From NCBI RefSeq assembly GCF_014356525.2, contig NC_052505.1:21349432-21413431 (forward strand): 64,000 nucleotides of DNA, in the 5' to 3' direction. Under the pieces are notes generated by a model. That model was not told the origin of the DNA and searched no databases. It saw only the letters and a list, made by a program, of their open reading frames with translations. A program made the position numbers and the translations under genes. The stretch is from Nilaparvata lugens. Its lineage: Eukaryota; Arthropoda; Insecta; Hemiptera; Delphacidae. Of this stretch, positions 23,345 to 33,877 are shown piece after piece; the first letter of the stretch is position 1; each line of letters opens with the position of its first letter.

Positions 23345-24571
23345 GTCAGTCTCCTTATCCATAATATTTTATGTAAAACTAAAATTTACAAACCAGTCGA
23401 AATTCCAACTAAGAATCAAATATTTTATTGTTCCATTTCCATGAAATATATACATATACATAATAAATATATAAATATATACATAATATATACATACAAT
23501 ATGATATTCAACAATAGACATTAACATTATTTACTATAATGGAAATGAAAATCACCACCAGCAAAAGTACAACTTGCTCGCTGGTAAACTTTAAATTTCA
23601 AAATAATTGAATATTTAGCAAAAAAGAAAGATAAAATAAACCTCAAGTTTAGTAAATAATATTACATAAGATGTGCTGTGATTTTACCACTGAAAGGAAC
23701 AGATTCTTGTAAGGTATAATATAACATATTATTTATTTTCTCAACAAAACACAAATCACTCAAATAATTGAGAGAAGCCAATTTCCTAAATGTTCCCAAT
23801 TAATTTTAGTTGGTAATGTGTTTAAACTATCATCCTAATTAAATAGCATTAAACATACTTATGGCTCAAATGCCAAATCTAGATTTTTACTTTTGTTTCA
23901 TCTAACTTCCATCAGTTTTTTGTGAAAATCCAAGTTTTATAAACTTTGTAGGTCGTAAAACGTAGCAAAAACAAGATAGAACTTATTAAGTTGGATTATA
24001 GTTTCAATAGGAGCATTAAAATGTTTTCCGAATATTTGCTCAAATTTTACTGAATTTATATTGGAATGTGAACAAATTTAGATATACAAGTCGATACAAA
24101 ATATCATTTCCGACAGAAAATTTTCATGTATTCCCTGCACACACACTCTTCGGTTTTGGTTCGTACGATATTTTGCCGTCCTCATGAATTCTATCAGATC
24201 AAACGGAACTTGACAAACAGCTCGTTTGAAATCATCTGCTTACAGTAATCCAAAAGAATTTTGAAGTTTGAAGAAGTACGGAAAAATATCATACGAGCGA
24301 AAATCGATATGTGTAGCTAGCCTTATAGGTTCTTAAATTACTTTCAACACAAAAACAATATAACTGATCACAAAAAACCAAGTAGAGAAAATTGGTAATA
24401 AGTATTTCTAAGTTGAATTTTTTTGTTTCAAATACTGTGGTGTTCTGCTTGTACACCACCATGGTGTTAAAGTACACTGTTTCGCAGGACTTCCCAAATA
24501 TTGATAATAATATTTTATTTTCAACAAAAAGTATAGAAACAATGTTATCCTATCCTATCCAATCTTATCCT
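23345..24571. other. Intron, no further gene
   Basis: AT-rich intron sequence with a TATA/CATA microsatellite (about 23448-23500). No RNA gene or recognisable element before the LINE at 24572. Confidence 0.4.
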
Positions 24572-25483
24572 ATCTTATTTTTAATTTATATAAATGATCT
24601 TCTCAGTTTAAATATTCAAAGCGGTTCTCTATACTCATTTGCAGATGATACAGTTGCTTTGTTTCATTGCTCAAGCTGGTCTGATGCTTGTACGTTGGCC
24701 AATAATGGTTTATCTGTGATAAAAGAATGGTTGGATGATAATCTGGTGTCTATAAATGTTGCCAAGACTGTTGTTATCCCCTTTTCGCTAACTTCTGCAG
24801 GTTCACCAACTGTTTTTGAAGATTGCAATATTGTTATCCACAACACTGGTTGCAACCAGCATAATCAGTGTACTTGTGTTCGACTGGAGTTTCAGGAGAA
24901 AGCTAGATATTTAGGTATCATGATAGATAAGCACCTGCGCTGGGAAAGTCATATATCTTATCTGTATTCAAAAATGAAAAGGTTAATTTATAAATTTGTA
25001 CAGCTAAGACATGTCTTACCTCTTCATCAAATAAGAATGGTATTTTTAGCATTGATAGAGTCCATTGTGAGTTATGGAATCATAGGTTGGGGTAACTGTG
25101 GTGCCTCCATTATGAAACCGTTAATCATACTTCACAAGATTATAAAAATGTGTTTGAGGAAACTAACAAGATACCCTACTGATGGCCTGTACCGGGAATT
25201 TTCAGTCTTTACAATACCCAAGCTATATGAATTCAACCTATTAAAGTTTGTTTATTTGAAACCTCATGCTTTTCCTGTGGCTGTACCACACAACTATGCA
25301 ACTCGAAGGCAAGTGAGGTTGCCCCTGGAGGAGCATCGTTTCAGGACTTCTGCAGCTGCATGTCATGCTTCTGCCAGGAGACCTCGTTTATTCAATGAGC
25401 TTCCTCTTTCAATTTCAGGCATTCCAAACTTCAATAAGTTTAAAAATTGTTTAAAATCTTTTATCAATCTGAGACAAGATTGA
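24572..25483 (+). pseudogene. LINE reverse transcriptase, C-terminal part
   Basis: An uninterrupted frame encodes the RT palm from just before the catalytic motif C (SFADDTVAL, the two Asp residues). It continues through the following RT motif (LVSINVAKTVVIPF; YLGIMIDKHLRWESHI) and the thumb/C-terminal domain (LRHVLPLHQIRMVFLALIES, GIIGWGNCG) to the end (NFNKFKNCLKSFINLRQD). The endonuclease domain and RT motifs 0-4 are missing, so the protein cannot be functional. The lack of frameshifts over 300 codons points to a young insertion. The nominal ATG upstream at 24392 is outside the LINE and has no meaning. Confidence 0.9.
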
Positions 25484-26210
25484 TTCATTCCCTGTCAGTA
25501 TTTCGATTCATTTCCTATTAGCTGTTTGTTTTATATTTACTTTCATTTTCATCTTATCATGTTTGCTTTTGGTTAATTTGTTTTTTTTTTTTTGCTTTCA
25601 AAGTAATTAATGCAAGTTATTATGAGTTCTATGATGTACTGGGTACTATTTTGAATATTATTCTCATTGGAGCATATTTGTGTACATATTTTTCCATTAT
25701 ATTTCCCGTTTGTCTGTAATTTATTCTTCTCTTGTGTTTCATTATTTGAATTAATGTATATATAAATTTGCAATGTATAAAGAAGGACTCCTAGAGGAAT
25801 AATTTTATTCTGTTTTGTAACTGAAAGATCTTTGTGTTTATATAATTTTTGTTTTCTTATCAATTTGGATTTCTTATTTTTTATTCTTATTTTGTATGAT
25901 TAAAACTTTATTATTTAGTTACTGCATCAATAAATTACGTAATCTAGTTAATTATAGTTTGAAAATTGTATTTATTTATTTATCTTTCACACTTTGATGA
26001 TGATGATTTCTATTATTTTGTTCATTTATTATTTCTATGTAATAAGGTAATTGCTCTTACGACTCATCCCTCAGCACAAGCTTATGCTTAAAGAGGGATG
26101 GACCTTTTTTCATTGATTTGTATAAGTTTATTAGTACAAGATTTTGCAGTATTGTATATTATTATTGTGTTTGATATGATTGGTTGATAAAATTTATTTA
26201 TTTATTTATA
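24572..26210 (+). mobile_element. 5'-truncated LINE in the PDZ-gene intron
   Basis: Homology begins abruptly inside the reverse transcriptase (ILFLIYINDL), runs through the C-terminal ORF2 region to a stop at 25481-25483, then about 700 bases of 3' UTR, ending in an (ATTT)n tail at about 26190-26210. Truncation at the 5' end and a simple-repeat tail are standard for non-LTR retroposition. It lies in the same sense as the PDZ gene. Confidence 0.85.
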
Positions 26211-26517
26211 ATGTAATACAGTTGAAAAACGTCACAGATAAATATTATTACAATAACAGAAAATATCGGTCATAAAATAAAAATATAAATCTCAGTACCC
26301 TTTTGATTTATTATAAAGGTAGCCCTAAAGAAGTAATACAATAGAACTCCAATAACATTCAACAATTTATGAAATTTGCAAATTTATGATAATAATTTTT
26401 CTCACTCTAACAAGAATTATTCGTCAACATCATAGAAAGCCTTCTTATTAAGAAAAGAATATAGTTTTATTTTAAATTGTTTTTCCTCAACAATTCCTCT
26501 CAAATCAGCAGACGTTT

Positions 26518-27036
26518 AGCAAAAAAACCTTTGTCCCCTATAAGTATTGCTTTTACAATGTTTACAAGTTTGTGTTGTTTCTTCAATGGTTCCAAATTTT
26601 CTTAACTTAATATTATTCGTTACAAGTGGTAATTGAGTGGAATATTTCTAATCAATTTATTAATTCAAGCCATCTAAATACAAAATTTATAGTTTTCATG
26701 TTTATTTTGGACTAGAATTTTATAAAAATTGTACACAAGAAATTCTAACCTTATAAGGTTGGAATTAGTAACATGTAACCTTATAAGGTTCCAACCTCAT
26801 AAGGTTAAAATTTCACGTGTACAATTTTTATAAAATTTCACTCCAAAATAAACATGAAAACTATGAATTTCTTATTTAGATGACTTGAATAAATAAATTG
26901 ATTAGAAATATTCCACTCAATTACCACTTGTAACGAATCATATTGAGTTAAGAAAATTTGGAACCATTGAAGAAACAACACAAACTTGTAAACATTGTAA
27001 AAGCAATACTTATAGGTGACAAAGGCTTTTTTGCTA
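26518..27036. mobile_element. Long foldback MITE with AACCTTATAAGGTT centre
   Basis: Arms of about 220 bases: the left begins ACCTTTGTCCCCTATAAGTA and the right ends with TACTTATAGGTGACAAAGGC. Inner parts (GTTTATTTTGGACTAGAATT / AATTTCACTCC..AATAAAC) are also inverted. The centre (about 26748-26800) has AACCTTATAAGGTT twice and a third, one-mismatch copy. It lies about 185 bases upstream of exon C. Confidence 0.85.
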
Positions 27037-27099
27037 AACTTGTACTTTGTCACCTATAAATTAGGAAGAAAAATATCACAAGGACTACTGTAGCTTATT

Positions 27100-27155
27100 A
27101 TTTTATCTACCAATGTTATTACATTAGTGTCATTTGCATTGTAAAAAAATAAATA
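27100..27155 (+). repeat. Short dispersed repeat (ACCAATGTTATTACATTAGT)
   Basis: A ~55-base unit also present near 12530-12665, where it is interrupted by an AAG microsatellite, and inverted at 48206-48265. Confidence 0.6.
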
Positions 27156-27220
27156 GACCTTTTCATGTGGTAATCGACGCGTTTGACCCGTTTCTAACAA
27201 TGACAAATTGTATTTTTCAG

Positions 27221-27978
27221 AGATGGTCGATTCAAGATCGGCGACGAAATCGTGAAAGTGAACGGATGCCGGTTACGCGGCCTGACCATCCAGGAAGCGC
27301 GAACGACGCTGCGCAGTGCTCCAAACCAAGTGGAAATAGTCATCTGTCGAGATCCTGAGGCTGCCAAGTCACATGACAGCAAGACAATTAGCCGGAAACC
27401 GCCGACAGGATTGTCTGGTCCGGTAGCGAACTCTCGAGTATCACCACCGCCAATTGGATTGTCTGGTGTCAACTCCAAGTATGACAGGGTGTCACAGTAT
27501 CATCGGCAGGTGTCCATGCCAGAGATCAAGATTGAGAAGAAGTCTGGTGATACCGGGAAATCGGTAACTGATAAAAGGTCTAGTGATGTCGGGAAGCTGC
27601 CAACTGTCACCGGCGAAAAACGATCTGATGTCGGGAAGCTGCCAATGATCACCAACGAAAAAAGGCCCGGTGATGTCGCAAAACCTCAGAAGCCGGTCAC
27701 TGGAATGCGGAAGTTCTCGTGTCAACTGGACAGCATCTCGCCGCGACGCCGTTCAGACGCGGCGACTGCTGTCGCTCCACGTCGGATGAGTCAGACGCCG
27801 CGACCCAAGTCGCTGACGTTGGCGATGTTCACGGTGACCCTCCACAAGGGCCCTGGACACAAATCGCTTGGATTCAGCATAGTCGGCGGCCAGGACTCGC
27901 CCAAGGGCAGCCTCGGCATATTTGTCAAGACCATCTTCCAGTCGGGGCAGGCGGCTGAGAACGGCAATCTACGCGAAG
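27221..27978 (+). CDS. PDZ scaffold protein, exon C (PDZ1 end, linker, PDZ2 start)
   Basis: The acceptor is GTATTTTTCAG and the donor GCGAAG|GTAGGT. It enters in phase 2, restoring [16 protein letters not shown], the second half of PDZ1, with the typical GDEI-VNG turn, then ARTTLRSAP and VEIVICR. A 110-residue linker follows, containing degenerate repeats of the form (R)[11 protein letters not shown] at least three times. Then comes the first half of PDZ2: [20 protein letters not shown], where GFSI is the binding loop, and [17 protein letters not shown]. It leaves in phase 1 into exon D. High GC in the linker is unlike the surrounding intron. Confidence 0.92.
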
Positions 27979-29200
27979 GTAGGTTCAAGTTTCAAGAGTA
28001 GAATGATTTCTTCAATGTTGTTTTCCATCACGAACTGCTTATTAATCACTTTTTGCTATTCAATAGTACCAAGGATGTACCAAGGATTTGGCCAAAGAAA
28101 CTACATATATTAGGGACCAAAAATTTACAATTCAATACTAAGTAACATTAGGGAAGAATTCAGTAGACCCAAGTTCAAGGAAAGTTTATTTTGCTGGTTA
28201 CTGTAGTTTATATTAGAGTAGAAAATTGTAAAAATTTAGTTAGCTGTGATTATCGAAACTATTTATTCTTCATTCTTTCTCTTTATCAGTTTTTCATTTT
28301 TTGAAATTAACTTTCTAATTATTATATGGAATATTAATATTTATCAATACTTATTATTTAGCGTATGGCAGATACACAACACATATAAAACTCATGAGTC
28401 TCAAATGCCTACATATACACTGTATATTTCTAATTCTTTGAGATGTTGAGTAGTTTTCGGTCAGGAGAACATAAGTTTGTCTGACCGCCATTATATGCTA
28501 GTCCATTCAGCGTTACCCAATGTGCACCGTATAGGCGAACTAGCGTTACACATATTTAAGTAAAAAATCTTATTGTTGGAACAATTTTTAGGTTAAAGAA
28601 GGTATATTGGTATTATTTATCTTCTAATTTCATAATTTTGTTTGTATTATAAATTTTTACTAGTTTCATTATAAAAAACTTTAATCCTACATCACTGAAT
28701 GAAGTTTGTAAATACTAATAACATGCAACAAGCAACTAATAACTTATACCCAAACACATAGGCATATCATTTATAGTAGGGTGTATAATCCATTGAATCA
28801 TCTATGCCTATTAAGAAATTATTCAAAGCATAAAAATTCATTGTTTTAATTGTATTAAATGTTATAGTATTCCAATTTGTATTGTAATTGTTTTTGATGA
28901 ATAAACTTTTTCCAATAAATGAATTAACGTCAAGACAACCAGGAAGATGGCGGACCTGCCAAAAGATCTCGTTGTCACAGTGAGTGATTAATTCATTTAT
29001 TGTAAAAGAATCTGACTGCTAGTCGTTCTTTTTAATAGCAAAAAGTGATTTAATAGAATGACATTCCTCATTTCATGACGTGGAGAAGTTTGGTTATATT
29101 GGTTGCACCAAAAAGATGCAAAAAATTGTGGGTGTGAAACATGGTTGTTAGTTATTGGAGTTTTTTTCAGTTATCGCTCCATGGTGGAGTGGCGAAGGTA
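27979..29200. other. Intron with dispersed repeat pieces
   Basis: 28003-28063 is the inverse of about 54030-54090, and 28928-29060 matches 53935-54050 directly (AAGATGGCGGACCTGCCAAA; AGTGAGTGATTAATTCATTT). Together these are the two ends of one repeat family. Nothing else is recognised. Confidence 0.45.
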
Positions 29201-29530
29201 TAGTGAGGTCCACGTTATAATGGCAGTGTTTGATTAGCAATGGTATTGCTATCCTTGTCAATCATTTAGCAAAGCGGATAGCGCTATCTCTTTCTTGCTT
29301 TGCTCTGTTGCCAGATCGTCTTTTAACTATGTAGAATTAATAATTAGTTAACAAAATATTTCGTCTTAATTATGAAAATTCATTATGAAATTATTGAAAA
29401 ACATGATTTCTTGCTTTGTAAAATATAATTTATTATTTTAAACTGGAATGAACAGTTAATATTACATCAATAAACCTGTATCACAGAATAAGTACAGAAT
29501 GGAAACTTGTAATGAATCGCCTATCTAACC
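29201..29530. mobile_element. TAGTGAGGTCCACG MITE, left end only
   Basis: Left terminal motif at 29201, followed by subterminal GATAGCGCTATCTCTTTCTT and GCTCTGTTGCCAGATCG, as in 60646-61651. The right terminal motif is missing before exon D. Confidence 0.65.
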
Positions 29531-29791
29531 AATGCTTACATGACGCCAATACTAAACACGTCGAGTGACCTTGGGAAGTTCCAATCCTGGTCTTCTGATT
29601 GGCTCGTGGCAGTGAATGAGATCAATTGATCCGGATCATTAAAGTGATCCGAACCTACCATCAATACTATTACAATGCGGCGCTTTCTAACAAGATGGCG
29701 GATTTTAGCGTCAGGGTACTAGCCAAGTTTCCATACTGTATGTATACTGTGCCTGTATAAGCTACTTAATTGGAACTTTTCTACTCGACAG

Positions 29792-29924
29792 GAGATGAGA
29801 TAATAGCAGTGAATGGAACTACTTTGCAAGGGTTGACACATTCAGAGGCGATTGCTGTCTTCAAAGAAATAAAGAGTGGTCCTGTCATGCTGCATATTGG
29901 CAGACGAGATCAACTACAGAAGAG
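29792..29924 (+). CDS. PDZ scaffold protein, exon D (PDZ2 second half)
   Basis: The acceptor is CTACTCGACAG and the donor CAGAAGAG|GTACTC. Entering in phase 1 it gives NLREG-DEIIAVNGTTLQGLTHSE, then AIAVFKEIKSGPVMLHIGRR, which completes a canonical PDZ fold (GDEI-VNG, the helix with His after LT, and the last beta strand). It leaves in phase 2, so at least one more coding exon is expected. I could not identify one between here and 52036. The Polinton begins about 400 bases downstream, so either it sits in this intron or the gene's last exon is small or displaced. Confidence 0.92.
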
Positions 29925-30330
29925 GTACTCTATTAAAATGATAATTTTTTTAAAAATGTCATTACCTATTGATAATAATAAATCATTTTATTTGTACACG
30001 GTATAACCATACAATACAAAAGGTTTATTTTTACTTAAGGTGAAAGTTATATCGCAACAAATAAAAATTCCTTCATCGGTGGTATGTTTGGTGCTTGAAT
30101 TTGCTGTTTTCTACTTATCAACGAGAGATGTTGAAATCCTTATTACTTCAAATTGATAATAATACTTCATTGGATTCAATAGATTGGGAGTCATGAGGTT
30201 ACCTTTCATTTTTATGTTCAATTGTCTGCTTTTTGTAAAGTCGAACATACATTTATCCTCAACTTATGACAACATTTACTCTTATAACACAAGGAATAAA
30301 TCGAATCTAAAGAATAAATACTGCTCTTAC
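29925..30330. other. Intron/flank left of the Polinton
   Basis: No gene found. If exon D is read through its donor the frame stops at 30004-30006. Confidence 0.5.
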
Positions 30331-30603
30331 AAATCCATCTTTCTACTGTCAAATTAAAGTGAATCCATCTTTCTACTGTCAAATTAAAGTGAATCCATAT
30401 TTCTACTGTCAAATTAAAGTGAATCCGGTTTGCTTTCCACCCGACAGTTAAGAAAAATTTCACAAATTTTCTATGTGCTGTACAAACCTGCAGGCGTTGC
30501 TTTTTAAGTGTGCTCTCCGAGAATATCTATAGTAAATTTAGTACGAACAAGCATTCCAAAAATGGCTATAGATATTCTCAGACCTATATCACTTGGGGTA
30601 TCA
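30331..30603. repeat. Polinton left terminal inverted repeat
   Basis: 30421-30603 is the inverse of 46757-46960 with a handful of differences: a 14-base and a ~17-base indel and a few substitutions. The outer part is three head-to-tail 30-bp units at 30331, 30361 and 30391, containing TTCTACTGTCAAATTAAAGT. Within the TIR GAGAATATCTATAG (30519-30532) and its exact inverse (30566-30579) form a 14-bp stem around a 33-base loop. No gene is encoded; the frame at 30218-30463 is a shadow. Confidence 0.92.
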
Positions 30604-30609
30604 ACATCA

Positions 30610-30921
30610 TCAATATCGGTGCAGTTCTCTTAGGAAAATTCGATTTCCACTGACATTAAGTTCCCACGAGCGTGAAAGAAAACTTTTAAGTTTATGCTTG
30701 TTTAAGACTAGAGAATACTCATTGGGCAAGTTGATAACCTCTTTAAAGTCTCCTTCACTATCAATATCAATTATGTGTATGCAAATTTCACCACTATCAG
30801 GAAATGTGACATTGGTTACAGTAAACCAATCGTAAGCCAAATGGTCAAAACCCCAATTTGCTTGCGGGTCTGCATCAATTGAAAATTCATTAAAGCTTGT
30901 GCAATCGAAATAAGCACTCAT
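30610..30921 (-). CDS. Polinton small protein (103 aa), function unknown
   Basis: Starts at ATG (MSAYFDCTSFNEFSIDADPQ) and stops seven bases inside the left TIR border. It is acidic and predicted globular, with a beta-rich look (WFTVTNVTF, EICIHIIDID) and one Lys/Arg-rich stretch near the end (LNKHKLKSFLSRSWELN). No recognised domain, transmembrane segment or signal peptide. It is the last gene of the left - strand block, 115 bases downstream of the coiled-coil gene. Small terminal ORFs are variable between Polintons, so an accessory role is possible but not shown. Confidence 0.65.
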   Translation of the reverse strand: MSAYFDCTSFNEFSIDADPQANWGFDHLAYDWFTVTNVTFPDSGEICIHIIDIDSEGDFKEVINLPNEYSLVLNKHKLKSFLSRSWELNVSGNRIFLRELHRY

Positions 30922-31036
30922 TTTATCGTCTTATCAGTTCAAACGTTTCAAAGCAAATGACACCTTCTGTTGCTGCAATTCGATGCGTGATATACTTTCC
31001 TTATCTAATGTGATGTCCAGCAATGCTTACCACTCG

Positions 31037-31987
31037 TTATAGATTTTCTTTTGGGGCTAATACAAACCCAGCATATTGACCAAGACCCATTTTCGATGTA
31101 ATCAAATCTCCCACCTGTTCCTCAGTCAAATTATGTTGTTTAGCCTCTATCCAATTCATATTAAAACTAACTTTTGCGTAATTCCTTACAATATCGTAGG
31201 CCATTTTGTGAATGAATAATTTTAAATAATCTATAAAAGCGGGTGAACATTGCAGTCTCATCACAGTATCTTTTTCAGAATTTGTAATCAAGGTTGTTAG
31301 TTCATCATTAACCTTTTTAACAGCAAGATCCAATTCATCTTTCTTAATAAAATCTTTTAAATCAGTTTTTTGTGCATATTGCTCAGTAATTTGTTTAATC
31401 AGACCATTAACAGCATCCTTTGTAACGAATTGTTTAATCCCATCAAAAATAGTAGCTTTTATTGCGTCTGCCATTCCAGATAATCTTTTTTCAAATTCTT
31501 CCTTAGTTATATTTTTACTAGTCAATTTCTCCAAAACAGTATCTAAATATTTATTATCAATTACTGACGGTTGTGTTTCATTTACTTTAGTAAAAATTTC
31601 TGTACTAAGCTGTTTCAGTTTAGTGTTAAGATAGTTTCTGTCCAAGATCTCTAAATTTTTAATTTTATCAGAAATGGCTTTCAATTTTTCGTCCAAATAA
31701 GATTTATCAACCTTATTTTTGTCAATACTAACCAACTGGGTTGAAAAGGTATCTGATAAATTTTTCACTTCTCCTAATGCACTCTGTAGAGTTTGTGTTC
31801 TCTCTATGATAACTTTATCAATATTTGCACTAAAAGTCTGTAATGAACTTTTAACAGCTTCACTGATTCCCTGCTGATTTATTGAATCAATTATAGTCTG
31901 TGTTATGACATCAATATTACAGGAAACCTCAGCAGTTGAAGCGGTAGCAGTAGGTGTTTCAATCCGTCCGAATCGATGCAAGGTCAT
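31037..31987 (-). CDS. Polinton coiled-coil protein (316 aa)
   Basis: ATG at 31987 (MTLHRFGRIETPTATASTAE). Residues ~25-225 are a long run of heptad-like helices (TLQSALGEVKNLSDTFSTQL, LDEKLKAISDKIKNLEILD, YLDTVLEKLTSKNITKEEFE), without Cys-rich motifs. The C-terminal ~70 residues look globular (CSPAFIDYLKLFIHKMAYDI, MGLGQYAGFVLAPKE). It overlaps nothing and follows the acidic protein gene by 7 bases, suggesting one transcription unit. A structural role such as a fibre or internal virion protein is an inference from its shape and from its place among virion genes. I do not recognise a named family. Confidence 0.75.
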   Translation of the reverse strand: MTLHRFGRIETPTATASTAEVSCNIDVITQTIIDSINQQGISEAVKSSLQTFSANIDKVIIERTQTLQSALGEVKNLSDTFSTQLVSIDKNKVDKSYLDEKLKAISDKIKNLEILDRNYLNTKLKQLSTEIFTKVNETQPSVIDNKYLDTVLEKLTSKNITKEEFEKRLSGMADAIKATIFDGIKQFVTKDAVNGLIKQITEQYAQKTDLKDFIKKDELDLAVKKVNDELTTLITNSEKDTVMRLQCSPAFIDYLKLFIHKMAYDIVRNYAKVSFNMNWIEAKQHNLTEEQVGDLITSKMGLGQYAGFVLAPKENL

Positions 31988-31994
31988 CGTGACA

Positions 31995-32942
31995 CTAAAT
32001 AATTAGTTTTGCTTCTCTGAGCTCTTCTAGTATAGATGAAATCTCAACATCATGAGCAGAATTCCCAGAAGCTTTTGAGGAATAGAGTAAATTTAATCTT
32101 TCCACTAGTTCATCAAAACTATCAAAGTATTGGTAATTTCTTTCATGAGAAATATTTTTTGCAAAATTCAACAAACCTTGTCCCTTCTTTTTAACAAGTT
32201 TTTTACTGGGAAATAATTTCTGAATCAATTGCGATTTAATTCCATGATTACGTTTAACATAGCCTCTTCGATCTAAATGTACACCAGTAAGTAATAAGAT
32301 ACGTTTGTACTTGTCAAGGTCATCATCATTATAAAGATTTCTGTTTGGTCTCGCTTTGAATAATAATTCGAGTAATCCGCGAGTTAATTGAATTCTTTCT
32401 TTATCAACATCTATATATCCATTATCAAATATTACCTGTATATCACCGATATAATACTTTTCACTTTGATCTTTGTATGAAACTCCATAAGTAATTGAAT
32501 TATTCAACTTTTCCTTATGAAACACTGTTAGGTATTTGCTCAACAAATCATTGATTCTGCTAGCACCAACATCATCATCATCATCATCATCCTCCTCTCC
32601 CTCTTCCTCATCTTCATACTCATCATCATCATCATCTTCATTATCAATTTCCATACTCTCTTGTTCCTCTTTTACTTCTTCCTTTTTTACATCATGATTA
32701 GAATGTAATGTAGATTTGGTTTTTCCCAATTCAATTATAGGTTCAATTAATGGCGAAAGAGATTTCCTATTGAATTCATCCGTTCGTTTTTCAAAATTAA
32801 TAAGGCTTTTATGCTTGTCACTAATCACCTTTCGTAATGTCTTAATCGTTTCTATTAAATTCTCCTTCCTGTTATTTACTAAGCTATTTCCTCTCCTCTT
32901 CCTCCCCCTCCTCCTCCTACTCTTATGTGTTTTAGACAACAT
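31995..32942 (-). CDS. Polinton conserved acidic protein (DUF8207-like), 315 aa
   Basis: ATG at 32942. The N-terminus is strongly basic (KSRRRRGRKRRGN, a likely nuclear localisation signal or DNA-binding tail). Residues ~30-60 are helical, ~95-130 form an Asp/Glu run encoded by a GAT/GAA-rich microsatellite, and ~150-250 form the conserved domain: a YGVSYKDQSEKYYIGDIQV start, then GLLELLFKARPNRNLYNDDD and RILLLTGVHLDRRGYVKRN. This domain pattern recurs in proteins of arthropod Polintons that I believe are annotated as DUF8207. Its function is unknown. It sits between the ATPase gene (21 bases upstream) and the coiled-coil gene. Confidence 0.75.
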   Translation of the reverse strand: MLSKTHKSRRRRGRKRRGNSLVNNRKENLIETIKTLRKVISDKHKSLINFEKRTDEFNRKSLSPLIEPIIELGKTKSTLHSNHDVKKEEVKEEQESMEIDNEDDDDDEYEDEEEGEEDDDDDDDVGASRINDLLSKYLTVFHKEKLNNSITYGVSYKDQSEKYYIGDIQVIFDNGYIDVDKERIQLTRGLLELLFKARPNRNLYNDDDLDKYKRILLLTGVHLDRRGYVKRNHGIKSQLIQKLFPSKKLVKKKGQGLLNFAKNISHERNYQYFDSFDELVERLNLLYSSKASGNSAHDVEISSILEELREAKLII

Positions 32943-32963
32943 GACTGTACAAAGAATTAATCT

Positions 32964-33647
32964 CTACTGAGGGGAAAGTATCGTGTCCAGTGAATCCCGA
33001 TATTTTCCTTCCTTTATAGTACATTCTTTTAAAATTGTAAGAAAGTTATGCGGTTTACGATTCCAAACTGTATGACAAAGTTTACTGAAATCTTTATAAG
33101 ACATATCTCCTCCAACATGATCTCTGTGAATTAATTTGAGACTCAATAAATCCATCTTAAAAATAATAATCATATTTGCGTTATCTCTAGTGAAATGTTT
33201 CTGTGTGGCACCATAACTCTGAATTAAATATGCAGTATCAATATTACGATGACGACCCATTGTAAAATATTCTCTAATCTGTGGCACATTACTCAGTTGC
33301 AAGTCATCAAAAATTACCAAGCTATATTCAGGGATTCGGTTTGGATGGGGAATTTGACTCACATCATCTTTCATGTGAAATCCGATATTTTTCAAACCTG
33401 CAAATACCTGTTTTAAAAAGACATATTTTGGTTGATATAAACTTTTACTAAATAAGTAAATGTGCTTAAATTTTAATCCATTTTCAGCAAATACTAAATT
33501 AAATAAGAGATTGGTTTTTCCTCCAGCACTAGGAGAAATTATTAACATTCGCGCATTGTGAGGTAGCAGATTCCCATTTTTACAAAATGTAGGCTTTTCT
33601 TTATTTGTAATTAAGGTATCAAAGTTAACAATTGGTAATTGGCTCAT
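32964..33647 (-). CDS. A32-like (FtsK/HerA) genome-packaging ATPase, 227 aa
   Basis: I place the start at the ATG at 33645-33647 (MSQLPIVNFDTL), since the in-frame extension upstream (to 33749) is His-rich junk. Walker A is SPSAGGKT at residues 38-45, with Ser in place of the first Gly. Walker B is LVIFDDL at ~110-116, followed by the YLIQSYGATQ segment where this family has its Gln/sensor motif. ATPases of this kind pump viral dsDNA into preformed capsids, and in Polintons they accompany capsid and protease genes. The length fits the family (220-260 aa). It lies in the same - strand cluster as the integrase and polymerase. Confidence 0.9.
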   Translation of the reverse strand: MSQLPIVNFDTLITNKEKPTFCKNGNLLPHNARMLIISPSAGGKTNLLFNLVFAENGLKFKHIYLFSKSLYQPKYVFLKQVFAGLKNIGFHMKDDVSQIPHPNRIPEYSLVIFDDLQLSNVPQIREYFTMGRHRNIDTAYLIQSYGATQKHFTRDNANMIIIFKMDLLSLKLIHRDHVGGDMSYKDFSKLCHTVWNRKPHNFLTILKECTIKEGKYRDSLDTILSPQ

Positions 33648-33877
33648 GATTACAAACGTACAGAGCGTGATCTGATAAGCCACTGAACAATGACCGAGGT
33701 GATGATGATGTATAGAGAGGCGTTTCCCAGAGATTGGAATGCAGACCACCTCCTCTCCACATCATCAGACAGATTATGGATTCTTATATTACGAAATGAG
33801 AACCAATGTTTGATGATGACAAATATATTTTCAACAAATGTACATCATGATATTTACAATAGATTATTTACAATTGA

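Noticed and set aside
24392..24571. N-terminal extension of the LINE RT frame
   Set aside because: This part lies upstream of the truncation point and has no RT homology; it is intron sequence that happens to be open.
33648..33749. N-terminal extension of the packaging ATPase
   Set aside because: His-rich, not family-like, and followed by a good ATG at 33647 at the usual distance from Walker A.
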